Positions 20,405 through 28,506 of a DNA stretch of 32,222 nucleotides are shown here, piece after piece. The DNA is from Proteus myxofaciens ATCC 19692 (GTDB taxonomy: Bacteria > Pseudomonadota > Gammaproteobacteria > Enterobacterales > Enterobacteriaceae). Numbering within the stretch: position 1 is the first letter of the stretch; every line of letters begins with the position of its first letter. The position numbers and the translations under genes are program-made. The notes below the pieces were generated by a model that saw only the letters and a list, made by a program, of their open reading frames with translations, did not search any database and was not told where the DNA came from. Where the stretch lies: NCBI RefSeq assembly GCF_001654855.1, contig NZ_LXEN01000078.1, positions 1 to 32,222 of the forward strand, in the 5' to 3' direction.

Positions 20405-23400
20405 ATGAAAAATCATACACTTAATCTAATCGTCAAAGTGATTTATACCAGTTGTATATTAGGTATATCTAACCAAGCTTATGCACAAACAACAGACTCA
20501 AACCTTGTTAACTCTCTTATTGAGCAAGCTAATTATTGGCATGGTAGAGCACATGACGAACGTGCTGTAGAAGCGTTAAAAAAAGTGCTGATTATGGATG
20601 ATAAAAATCAGGATGCTCTCTATTTAATGGCATTCTTTACAGCACAACAAGGTAATGAAAAACAAGCAAAATATTGGCGTGAAAAGTTTGCTCAAGTTGC
20701 ACCACAAGACTCACGTATTGATGGATTAAAAAATATAAAATCGCCAAAATTTAATGAACAACAAATCGGTTATGCCAGAGGGCTTGCTAAGAAAAAACAA
20801 TTTTCAGAAGCGATAAAAGCATATCAAAGTCTATTTGTGGGTAATGAGCCTCCTGATTCTTTGGCTCTAGAATATTATCAAACAATGGCAGGTATACCTG
20901 AGATGTTCCCACAAGCCATTACAGGATTAAAACAGCGCGCTGCATTAATGCCTGCTAATAAAGAGACACAAAAAGCGTTAGGTCAGACATTAACGTATAA
21001 CGAAAAGACACGTCGTGAAGGAATAGATGTGTTAAATAAGATTGGTGATGATTCAGTAAAAAAAGATCTTCATCAAGCCTTATTATGGCTTAATGTAACG
21101 CCAGATGATGAGAATCTGTATAAGGTTTATTTACAAGCCAATCCTGATGATAAAGAGGTTGCAGAGTATTACCAAAAAACACTTCAAGGTAATGCGCGTC
21201 AAATAGGCTATACCGCGCTCAATAAAGGTAAGCTAAAAGAAGCTGAGCAAAGTTTCAAGCAGGCACTTAAGCTTGATAATAATGATACTGAGGCACTCGC
21301 TGGATTAGGTTATACCGCATTGCGATCTGGTGATTTAGCCATGGGACAACGCTTATTAAATCAGGCAGCACTTGTAGGTGGAGAGCAAGGAAGTAAATGG
21401 AAACAGCAAGCAGATGATGCTGGTTTTTATTTTCAATTAAATGATGCTCAAAAACGCGCAAAACAAGGCAATATTCAGCAAGCGATTGATGCATTGTCAC
21501 CATTAACGGGAGCTGTGGGTGAAAAGGGGGTTTCTGCGAGCTTATTACAAGCTGATTTATTGCGTAAACAAGGCAATTTACCAGCAGCTCATCAACGTTT
21601 AGCCACGCTTTATCAAAATAATCGCCATAATGAAAAAGTTGCTTCAGCCTATTATTTTCTCTTGGTTCAAGAAGGAAAAAATAGCAAAGCGGAACAATTA
21701 CTTGCAGAACAATCAGCCGCAATGCGCCAAAAGCTCACTGCCAATACAGATCCTGCTGAAAAATTACGTCGAGAAGCACAAAAAGCATTAGAAAATGGTA
21801 ACCGCGTTCAAGCTAAACAATTACTCATGCAAGCTCAACGTAAAAATCCTAAAAACAATTGGTTATATCTTGATTTAGCGCGTTTAATGCTGGCTGAAGG
21901 CGATAACTTAGGGGCTAAAAAGAGTATTGATCAGTTACAAAATTATAGAACAAAAGATACTGATTACATCACATCTTTATTTTATGTTGAGCAAAAAAAA
22001 TGGGATAACGTTGTTAACTTATTAAGTCATCATCAAAATCCGACAGCTGCTGAGAAAGAATTATTACAACGTGCGAAATTCCATCGCCAACTTGCGCAAG
22101 CTCAGAATTATTCTAAGATGGGTAATACGGTTGCTACACGTAATACTTTGCGACCTTTAATTAATCAACTTACTGATTATCCTAATGATGTAGGTGAATT
22201 AGCTGAAAGTTTGGTTAGTAGTGGGTTAAATGAAGAAGCTTTACAGCTCGTTGAAAGCGATATAGCCAAAGGAATTAAAGGTTCTGTTGGTAATTATTCT
22301 GGTCATATTAATGTTTTCAACCAATTAGGTCATTATGCTCAGGCAACAAGCCTGATTAACGATCCTGCTTTACAGCAAGAAACACCCCTGGCTGAAAAAG
22401 TACATTTAGATGCTACAACAAAAGTTGCGCAAGCGGATAGCCTACGTGAGAAAGGCGATATTAAAGCGGCTTACGAAACGATAGTGATAGGATTGAAATC
22501 ATCCCCGAATAATCCTGATTTATTAATGGCATTAAGCCGAATTTATTTAGCACAATCAATGCCTGAGCAATCAAATAAGATTTTGTCTTATCTTGAAAAA
22601 GAGCAAGGAAAAGATAGCAAACTCATTCAAGCTCAAATTGAAGTTGCATTAGCGCAAAAAGAGGGTAAAAAAGCACAGCAATTATTACAGCAATTACCTT
22701 CTTCTTCACAACCGGCTTATTTATTACAAGCCGCTCAAGTTGCGCAATTAAATGGTGAAAATCGTAGAGCTCTGGCTTTATTGCGTAGTGCTCAGTGGCA
22801 AAATAGCAAAAGTACCGTTAATACTCCTGCTGGTGAACTCATATCGCCATTAGAGGATGATGATACTGTCATTACAGGTTCTATCTATGAACGTAAAGAG
22901 ATGGCATCTGTTCAACGCTCAATTCATGCATTAGAACAAGAAATTGCGCCTTGGGTACAAGGTGGCGTCGCTATTCGTCATCGTAATGGTGATAAAGGGC
23001 TCTCTAATGTTACTGAAATTTCAGCACCAATGAGCATTTCTGGTGTACCTGGTGAAAAATGGCGTTGGCAATTTAATGTTAACCCTGTCTCAATGACCAG
23101 TGGTTCTGTATCGGGTGAAAGAGCAAACCGTTTTGGTTCTGGTCAACTTCAACATGCAGAGCGTTTAGCAAAAAATAGTGATAATTATGATGAAAAAAAC
23201 AAAATTAATGCTGATGATGCAGGCAGTCAACGTGCTTCAGGTGTTGAATTAGGGTTGAGTTTATCTGATAACAATATCACAGCGGATGTGGGTTCAACGC
23301 CATTAGGTAAAGACAGCGCAACGGTTGTTGGTGGCCTGACATATTCACCTCAAGTTGGTCAAAATGGGCAGTTAACGTTAACAGCAGAACGTAGAGCAAT

Positions 23401-24082
23401 AAAAGACAGCTTATTATCTTATATGGGACGTACTGATCCATTAACAGGAGAAAGCTGGGGACGAGTAACTCGTAATGGTGCTAAAGCCCAATACTCATGG
23501 GATGACGGCAAAATAGGGGCTTATGCTGGTGGTGGTTATTATAATTACACTGGTAAAAATGTCGCAAGTAATGATGAAGTAAAAGTATGGATGGGAACTT
23601 ACGCTAATTTTTATAAAGATGAGCAACAAGAAGTTAGAGCGGGTGTTCATGTTGATTATATGAATTTTAGAAATAACCAAAATTACTATTCATTAGGACA
23701 TGGTGGCTATTTCAGTCCACAAGATTATATTTCTGTTTCTTTACCTGTCGCGTATACCCGTCGTTTCGATAAAGGTGAAGTATCATTAAATGGTTCTGTA
23801 GGCTTACAAAGTTATAAACAAAAAGGCAGTGATTACTTTCCAATAAACAATGCCATGCAAAATGATTTAAATAAAAGCCATGCTAATGATCCATCTCTTA
23901 AGTCTCGTTATGACGAAGAAGATAAAACAGATGTTAGCTATCGATTAGGAATAGATGCTAAATATTATTTAACAAAAAAATCCGAATTAGGAGTTAGCCT
24001 ATCTCATGATAAATCGGGAGATTATACTGAGGATAATATGTGGTTATATCTTAACTATAAGCCAGACTTTCTATCTAAATAA
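20405..24082 (+). CDS. bcsC: Cellulose export protein, TPR periplasmic domain plus outer-membrane porin
   Basis: BcsC carries cellulose across the outer membrane. The 1225-residue protein has a signal peptide (about 1-27, ending QAYA). A long array of TPR helix pairs (to about residue 800) is seen in repeated patterns such as NKGKLKEAEQSFKQALKLD. After a short linker, the BcsC C-terminal domain starts near ITGSIYERKEM (about residue 822) and ends in a beta-barrel with alternating aromatic strands. The length agrees with full-size BcsC proteins, and no truncation is seen. It begins 12 bases after bcsB with AGAGG upstream. Confidence 0.95.
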   Translation: MKNHTLNLIVKVIYTSCILGISNQAYAQTTDSNLVNSLIEQANYWHGRAHDERAVEALKKVLIMDDKNQDALYLMAFFTAQQGNEKQAKYWREKFAQVAPQDSRIDGLKNIKSPKFNEQQIGYARGLAKKKQFSEAIKAYQSLFVGNEPPDSLALEYYQTMAGIPEMFPQAITGLKQRAALMPANKETQKALGQTLTYNEKTRREGIDVLNKIGDDSVKKDLHQALLWLNVTPDDENLYKVYLQANPDDKEVAEYYQKTLQGNARQIGYTALNKGKLKEAEQSFKQALKLDNNDTEALAGLGYTALRSGDLAMGQRLLNQAALVGGEQGSKWKQQADDAGFYFQLNDAQKRAKQGNIQQAIDALSPLTGAVGEKGVSASLLQADLLRKQGNLPAAHQRLATLYQNNRHNEKVASAYYFLLVQEGKNSKAEQLLAEQSAAMRQKLTANTDPAEKLRREAQKALENGNRVQAKQLLMQAQRKNPKNNWLYLDLARLMLAEGDNLGAKKSIDQLQNYRTKDTDYITSLFYVEQKKWDNVVNLLSHHQNPTAAEKELLQRAKFHRQLAQAQNYSKMGNTVATRNTLRPLINQLTDYPNDVGELAESLVSSGLNEEALQLVESDIAKGIKGSVGNYSGHINVFNQLGHYAQATSLINDPALQQETPLAEKVHLDATTKVAQADSLREKGDIKAAYETIVIGLKSSPNNPDLLMALSRIYLAQSMPEQSNKILSYLEKEQGKDSKLIQAQIEVALAQKEGKKAQQLLQQLPSSSQPAYLLQAAQVAQLNGENRRALALLRSAQWQNSKSTVNTPAGELISPLEDDDTVITGSIYERKEMASVQRSIHALEQEIAPWVQGGVAIRHRNGDKGLSNVTEISAPMSISGVPGEKWRWQFNVNPVSMTSGSVSGERANRFGSGQLQHAERLAKNSDNYDEKNKINADDAGSQRASGVELGLSLSDNNITADVGSTPLGKDSATVVGGLTYSPQVGQNGQLTLTAERRAIKDSLLSYMGRTDPLTGESWGRVTRNGAKAQYSWDDGKIGAYAGGGYYNYTGKNVASNDEVKVWMGTYANFYKDEQQEVRAGVHVDYMNFRNNQNYYSLGHGGYFSPQDYISVSLPVAYTRRFDKGEVSLNGSVGLQSYKQKGSDYFPINNAMQNDLNKSHANDPSLKSRYDEEDKTDVSYRLGIDAKYYLTKKSELGVSLSHDKSGDYTEDNMWLYLNYKPDFLSK

Positions 24083-24097
24083 TTAAGGAGATAAATA

Positions 24098-24568
24098 ATG
24101 AATAAGTATGACAGTGATATTTTACAATTACCTTTTGAAAGTGGCTGGCAAGATCTTACACAGTTATTATTTTCTCAAATATTAAATGATAATGATGCTC
24201 AAACAGCGCAAGAAAAATTAAGAAATATAGGTAAAGATATTGCTTTACGTTATCCATTACCTGATGGTGAGAATATTAAATCTTTTGAATCACATATTAA
24301 TCATGTATTAACATTATTTAAATGGGGTTTTGTTACGATATCACCAGCAAGAAGTGAATTGTTATTAGTTCATTGTGCGTGGCCGCATTTTACACAACAT
24401 CAAGATGATGCTCAGTGGCGTTTAGCAAGTGCTGGAGTATTAGAAGGCTTATATGAAGCATGGCTAACTCATCAAGGTGGAAATATAGAAATGCAAGTAC
24501 ATGGGCAGTCTACTGATGCAAAAGATGTCTTTATTTTCCGCTATGCTCATAATACGTTAGTTGAATAA
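24098..24568 (+). CDS. bcsD: Cellulose synthase subunit D (type I marker)
   Basis: BcsD is a small periplasmic protein that assembles into octamers and, in Komagataeibacter, lines up export sites so that glucan chains crystallise as ribbons. The 156-residue product shares the family pattern: LRNIGKDIALRYPLP, then FESHINHVLTLFKWGFVTI, a LLVHCAWP segment, and GVLEGLYEAWLTHQGG. No signal peptide is visible, as is normal for BcsD. AGGAG lies eight bases before the start, 15 bases after bcsC. Its presence assigns the locus to the type I cellulose operons. Confidence 0.9.
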   Translation: MNKYDSDILQLPFESGWQDLTQLLFSQILNDNDAQTAQEKLRNIGKDIALRYPLPDGENIKSFESHINHVLTLFKWGFVTISPARSELLLVHCAWPHFTQHQDDAQWRLASAGVLEGLYEAWLTHQGGNIEMQVHGQSTDAKDVFIFRYAHNTLVE

Positions 24569-24608
24569 TAAAACCTTTGCTTTTATTGATAAGCATAGGA
24601 GGTCAAAA

Positions 24609-25508
24609 ATGAATGACATGATATTTAATAATGATGATTCCAACTGGTTGTTAATGAAGCAATTTGTTAATAATGCCTTTATGATGCTAGTGACAGATAT
24701 TAATGGCATTATTGTTTATGCTAATAAGAAATATTGTGATTTTAATAAAGTTATTCTTGAAGACTTGCAAAATAAAAAACACGATCAATTCTATTTAATT
24801 GATGAAGATAAAATTAAATTCTTTATGAAAAACAAAGGGGTTTATCGTTTAGAAGTTAAAAAAAATAATCATATAGAAAAAGAAATATGGGAGGATGTCA
24901 GTATTGTTCCCTTTTTTGATGAAAATAAAATTTCTCATTTTGCATTTATTAGCTTAGATGTTACAGATAAAGTTGAATTGAGAAATGAATTGTTTAATAA
25001 AAGTTATATTGATTATTTAACTGGGATCCCTAATCGATTAAGTATTGTTGAAAAAATTGAAAATGAATATTTAAATATTAATAAAACGCCATCATTTTGT
25101 GTCGGGATTATCGATTGTGATAAATTTAAAATTATAAATGATGAATTTGGTCATCATGTCGGTGATAAAGTTTTATGTGAGATATCAAAAAGATTATTTC
25201 AATTGGAAGAAAAAGGCGCTTATTGTGGCCGATTAGGAGGGGATGAATTTGCAATTGTATTTCCTCAAGGTTTACGTTCCTGTTCGGTTACTTTACTAGA
25301 AATAATAGAGTTGTTATGGAGGCTAATGGAAACTCCAATTAATATAAATGCAAATAGTATGTTAACTCCATCTATTAGCTTAGGTATTTCAGAATATCCT
25401 AAAGATGGAGAAACACTATCTGAATTACTAAAATCAGCAGATGAAACACTTTATTCTATTAAAGAAAAAGGTGGTAACAAATATGGTTTTTATTCTGAAT
25501 GTAAATAA
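24609..25508 (+). CDS. PAS-GGDEF diguanylate cyclase in the cellulose operon
   Basis: Predicted to make cyclic di-GMP from two GTP. The 299-residue protein has an N-terminal PAS-like domain (about 15-120) and a GGDEF domain (about 133-295). The domain includes metal ligand D169 in IIDCDKFKIIND, N177 for guanine binding, GHHVGD and an intact GGDEF at 210-214. The usual RxxD inhibitory site is missing: its positions are E201 to A204. No membrane helix is seen, so it is probably cytosolic. A TTG start overlapping bcsD was rejected, because AGGAGG sits six bases before the ATG chosen. Its place between bcsD and galU suggests that it feeds the PilZ domain of BcsA. Confidence 0.92.
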   Translation: MNDMIFNNDDSNWLLMKQFVNNAFMMLVTDINGIIVYANKKYCDFNKVILEDLQNKKHDQFYLIDEDKIKFFMKNKGVYRLEVKKNNHIEKEIWEDVSIVPFFDENKISHFAFISLDVTDKVELRNELFNKSYIDYLTGIPNRLSIVEKIENEYLNINKTPSFCVGIIDCDKFKIINDEFGHHVGDKVLCEISKRLFQLEEKGAYCGRLGGDEFAIVFPQGLRSCSVTLLEIIELLWRLMETPININANSMLTPSISLGISEYPKDGETLSELLKSADETLYSIKEKGGNKYGFYSECK

Positions 25509-25518
25509 GATTTAAAAT

Positions 25519-25550
25519 TTGACAATCAATTAAATAATTGAATTTAAATT
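25519..25550 (+). promoter_or_regulatory. Possible promoter with operator-like palindrome upstream of galU
   Basis: TTGACA (25519-25524) is a perfect -35 hexamer. It is followed at once by a perfect inverted repeat TCAATTA-AA-TAATTGA (25526-25541). Only poor -10 matches follow (TAAATT at 25545-25550, spacing 20). This may be a regulated internal promoter for galU-bcsZ; the weak -10 keeps confidence low. Confidence 0.3.
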
Positions 25551-25670
25551 ATCTTTTTTAATTAAAAGAGGGGTTGCTATATTTTAATATATCAATCCGT
25601 ATCCCAATGAAAAATGTAAATAAATTTAAAAAATATTAAATTTTTAATAGAACTATTAAAGGAGTTTATT

Positions 25671-26636
25671 ATGATGAAAGCAGTAATCCCTGTTGCTGGA
25701 TTAGGAACTCGTATGTTACCAGCAACAAAATCAACACCAAAAGAAATGTTACCTATTGTTGATCGCCCTTTAATTCAATATATCGTTGATGAGTGTGCTC
25801 AAGCAGGTGTTGAGGAAATTATTTTAGTAACGCATTCTTCTAAAAATTCAATAGCAGATCATTTTGATACCAGTTTTGAATTAGAAAATATGCTAGAGCA
25901 ACGTATTAAAAATAAATTATTAAATGAAGTGCGTTCAATTTGTCCTAACAATGTAAAAATTGTGCAAATTCGTCAAGGCCATGCACTTGGCTTAGGGCAT
26001 GCAATTTGCTGTGCTCATTCTGTTGTAGGTGATAATCCATTCATTGTATTACTACCTGATGTTTTATTAAATTCATACTGTTGTGATCCTCAACACGATA
26101 ATTTATCAGCAATGATAAAACGTTTTGAAAAAACAGAACGTAGCCAAATCATGGTAGAAAGAGTGCCTATGGATAGAGTAGATCAATATGGCATTGTGGA
26201 CTGTAAAGGTATTTTTTGTCCTCAAGGTAACTGGGCACCAATTCATCGTATTGTTGAAAAACCAAATCCTGAAGATGCGCCTTCTAATCTTTCTGTTGTG
26301 GGTCGCTATGTATTTTCAAAAACAATTTGGGATTTACTAGATGGTTTACCAACCGGTGTCGGTGGTGAAATACAATTAACAGATGCCATTGATCTACTTC
26401 TAAAAAAAGAAGTAGCAGAAGCTTATACTTTAGTTGGTAAGTCTCATGATTGTGGTAATAAATTAGGTTATATGAAAACCTTTGTTGAATATGGTTTAAA
26501 TAATACAGTGTTAAAAGAAGAATTTGCTTCTTGGATGCAGGATTTTTGCCAAGAAACATTATTACCTAAATCAGCCAAAAAAGAAGATAAAGAGATCAAG
26601 CACGAAGAAAAAGAGATAGAAGAAGCTCTCTTTTAA
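25671..26636 (+). CDS. galU: UTP-glucose-1-phosphate uridylyltransferase (GalU type)
   Basis: Makes UDP-glucose, the substrate of BcsA, from UTP and glucose-1-phosphate. The 321-residue protein has the signature [19 protein letters not shown], then [46 protein letters not shown] and [13 protein letters not shown]. These follow active GalU rather than GalF, which has altered motifs. The last 25 or so residues form a Lys/Glu-rich tail absent from E. coli GalU. AAGGAG precedes the ATG. It lies 163 bases after the diguanylate cyclase gene and upstream of bcsZ. It may be a second copy dedicated to cellulose; whether another galU exists elsewhere cannot be seen here. Confidence 0.9.
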   Translation: MMKAVIPVAGLGTRMLPATKSTPKEMLPIVDRPLIQYIVDECAQAGVEEIILVTHSSKNSIADHFDTSFELENMLEQRIKNKLLNEVRSICPNNVKIVQIRQGHALGLGHAICCAHSVVGDNPFIVLLPDVLLNSYCCDPQHDNLSAMIKRFEKTERSQIMVERVPMDRVDQYGIVDCKGIFCPQGNWAPIHRIVEKPNPEDAPSNLSVVGRYVFSKTIWDLLDGLPTGVGGEIQLTDAIDLLLKKEVAEAYTLVGKSHDCGNKLGYMKTFVEYGLNNTVLKEEFASWMQDFCQETLLPKSAKKEDKEIKHEEKEIEEALF

Positions 26637-26662
26637 TTTTTATCTTTAAAATGTATGTAATA

Positions 26663-26691
26663 TGCCAGTCGCAATTTTATTGTGGCTGGCA
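26663..26691 (+). other. Strong intercistronic hairpin between galU and bcsZ
   Basis: TGCCAGTCGCAAT (26663-26675) pairs with 26679-26691 in a 13-bp stem with two G-U pairs and a 3-base loop. A/T-rich sequence rather than a T-run follows, so it is not a standard terminator. It may lower bcsZ expression or protect the upstream mRNA. The bcsZ ribosome site begins ten bases later. Confidence 0.6.
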
Positions 26692-26714
26692 ATAAATATA
26701 AGGGGAGAAAGGCA

Positions 26715-27743
26715 ATGTCTTTTAAGCACTTATCTCGTTTTAATTATCTATTTTCTGTTTTTTTTATTTTAGGTTTATTGCTAATCATGTCACCTTCATT
26801 ACACGCTGCTAATACGGAAATGGGTTGGCAACAATTTAAAGCACGTTATGTTACAGATAATGGACGTGTTGTTGATAATGCAAACCAAAATATCTCGCAT
26901 TCTGAAGGCCAAGGTTATGGTATGTTAATGGCGGTGATGAGTGATGATCGTGAAACCTTTAATAAATTATGGGATTGGACATCATCCTCACTTTATCGCA
27001 GTGATTTAGGATTATTCATATGGCGTTATGAGCCAGATAATAGCGATCACACACCTGATCTTAATAACGCAACTGATGGTGATATTTTAATTGCTTGGGC
27101 ATTATTAAAAGCTGGCGAAAAATGGGATGATGAAAGTTATATCTCAGCATCAGAAGCTATTCAGCGGGCTATTCTTGAACACACATTAGTAAAAACGAAA
27201 GATTATACAATTTTATTACCGGGAATTGATGGTTTTAAAACACCGGATGAAATCATTATTAATCCTTCTTATTTTATTTTCCCTGCATGGGAAGATTTTT
27301 ATCGAGTGAATAAAGATCCTCGTTGGGAAATATTAATTAATGATAGCCAATCTTTACTAAAGAAAATGCGTTTTGGTGAGTACCAATTACCTTCTGATTG
27401 GGTGAGTTTATATAATAATGGTAAATTAGAACCGAGTAAAAAATGGCCTGCACGATTTAGCTTTGATGCTATTCGTATTCCTCTTTATTTGTCTTGGGGA
27501 AATAAAGAGTCGGCATTACAGCCTTTTATTGACTATTTTCAAAAGTTTGACCGCTATAAAACGCCTGCTTGGATTAGCATTGATGGTAAAGAACGTGCTG
27601 AATATAACTTAACACCTGGAATGATGGCGATTAGAGATCTCACTTTAAAAACACCTATTGAAGATGTTGATTTAAGCAAAGATACTGATTATTACTCATC
27701 TGCTTTACATTTATTATCAGCATTTGCTCAAAATGGACAATAA
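26715..27743 (+). CDS. bcsZ: Endo-1,4-beta-glucanase BcsZ (GH8)
   Basis: BcsZ is the periplasmic cellulase found in cellulose operons; it trims glucan and affects fibre quality. The 342-residue protein has a signal peptide (about 1-32, ending LHAAN). The GH8 domain has the proton donor E64 in SHSEGQGYGM, acidic residues D121/D123 in NATDGDILIAW and D251 in FSFDAIRIPLYLSW. All key residues are intact. A GTG 33 bases upstream was rejected because it falls inside the hairpin and would add residues before the signal peptide. GGGGAG lies seven bases before the ATG chosen. It is the last gene of the cellulose group. Confidence 0.94.
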   Translation: MSFKHLSRFNYLFSVFFILGLLLIMSPSLHAANTEMGWQQFKARYVTDNGRVVDNANQNISHSEGQGYGMLMAVMSDDRETFNKLWDWTSSSLYRSDLGLFIWRYEPDNSDHTPDLNNATDGDILIAWALLKAGEKWDDESYISASEAIQRAILEHTLVKTKDYTILLPGIDGFKTPDEIIINPSYFIFPAWEDFYRVNKDPRWEILINDSQSLLKKMRFGEYQLPSDWVSLYNNGKLEPSKKWPARFSFDAIRIPLYLSWGNKESALQPFIDYFQKFDRYKTPAWISIDGKERAEYNLTPGMMAIRDLTLKTPIEDVDLSKDTDYYSSALHLLSAFAQNGQ

Positions 27744-27773
27744 ATATAGATAATCTACTTATTTTATAAAGAG

Positions 27774-27817
27774 ATAGATAGCTTAATTAATAATTAATTT
27801 AGGTTGTCTATTTTTTT
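27774..27817 (+). terminator. Rho-independent terminator of the cellulose locus
   Basis: Bases 27774-27786 pair with 27799-27811 in a 13-bp stem with three G-U pairs and an AT-rich loop. Seven T residues follow. It lies 31 bases after the bcsZ stop. Confidence 0.7.
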
Positions 27818-27862
27818 ATTCGTTATTTACGCTTATTTATAACTTTATGTTTTTTAAATAAC

Positions 27863-27885
27863 AAATTATGAGTTACTCATAATTT
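27863..27885. promoter_or_regulatory. 23-bp perfect palindrome upstream of the Mop gene
   Basis: AAATTATGAGT and ACTCATAATTT are perfect 11-base inverted arms around a single T. The site lies about 85 bases before the start codon. A possible -10 (TATGCT, 27899-27904) places it over the -35 region, as expected for an operator. It does not resemble the ModE consensus as I know it. Confidence 0.5.
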
Positions 27886-27970
27886 ATTGTGTTATTTTTA
27901 TGCTAGAGTAAATCAATATCTTATATTGCATTATTCAAGACACTATTTTTATCAACATTGAGGTGGATAA

Positions 27971-28399
27971 ATGAAAGTTTCAGCACGTAATCAATTAGTG
28001 GGTAAAGTTGTAGATATTATTGAAGGTGCAGTAAATAACGAAGTCATTTTATCGTTAGCTCATGGTGAAAAATTAGCCACTATCATCACAAAAGAGAGCT
28101 GTGATACCTTACATATTAAGAAAGACGGCGAAGCCATCGCAATTATTAAAGCTCCCTGGGTTGTGCTTGCATTACCTGATTGTGGATTGAATTTTTCAGC
28201 ACGTAACCAATTTACAGGCAAAGTTACTCATCTTTCTCAAGGTGCTGTTAATTCCACTGTTCATCTAGAAACGACAAAAGGTTTAGAGCTGACCGCGGTT
28301 ATTACAAATGAAAGCTTGCAAGAGATGCAATTGGCAAAAGGAAGTGAAGTGCTGGCTTTAGTTAAAGCATCAAGTGTGATTGTTGCTACCCGTAAATAA
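27971..28399 (+). CDS. Two-domain Mop protein (molybdate-binding molbindin)
   Basis: Small cytoplasmic proteins made of Mop/TOBE domains bind molybdate or tungstate and are thought to store or buffer it. The 142 residues consist of two tandem Mop domains, each starting with the motif SARN (residues 4-7 and 76-79: SARNQLVGKV and SARNQFTGKV), followed by GAVN. The same two-domain form and length occur in ModG of Azotobacter vinelandii. GAGGTGG gives a strong ribosome site. It stands alone between the cellulose terminator and a bidirectional terminator, with a palindrome over its likely promoter. Confidence 0.9.
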   Translation: MKVSARNQLVGKVVDIIEGAVNNEVILSLAHGEKLATIITKESCDTLHIKKDGEAIAIIKAPWVVLALPDCGLNFSARNQFTGKVTHLSQGAVNSTVHLETTKGLELTAVITNESLQEMQLAKGSEVLALVKASSVIVATRK

Positions 28400-28413
28400 G
28401 TTTTAGTCATACA

Positions 28414-28444
28414 AAAAAAGAGGCTTATTATTAGCCTCTTTTTT
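28414..28444. terminator. Bidirectional terminator
   Basis: A 12-bp stem (28414-28425 with 28433-28444) has six A on one side and six T on the other, around a 7-base loop. It follows the Mop gene on the plus strand and also lies beyond the 3' end of the minus-strand transferase gene, so it can serve both. Confidence 0.85.
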
Positions 28445-28506
28445 ATGATTAGGGTATTTAATCCCGATCACCTTTTAATTTATATCACTTTTAATAAAAA
28501 ACATGG

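Noticed and set aside
24561-24608. TTG start of the diguanylate cyclase overlapping bcsD
   Set aside because: A consensus AGGAGG six bases before the ATG at 24609 clearly sets the start.
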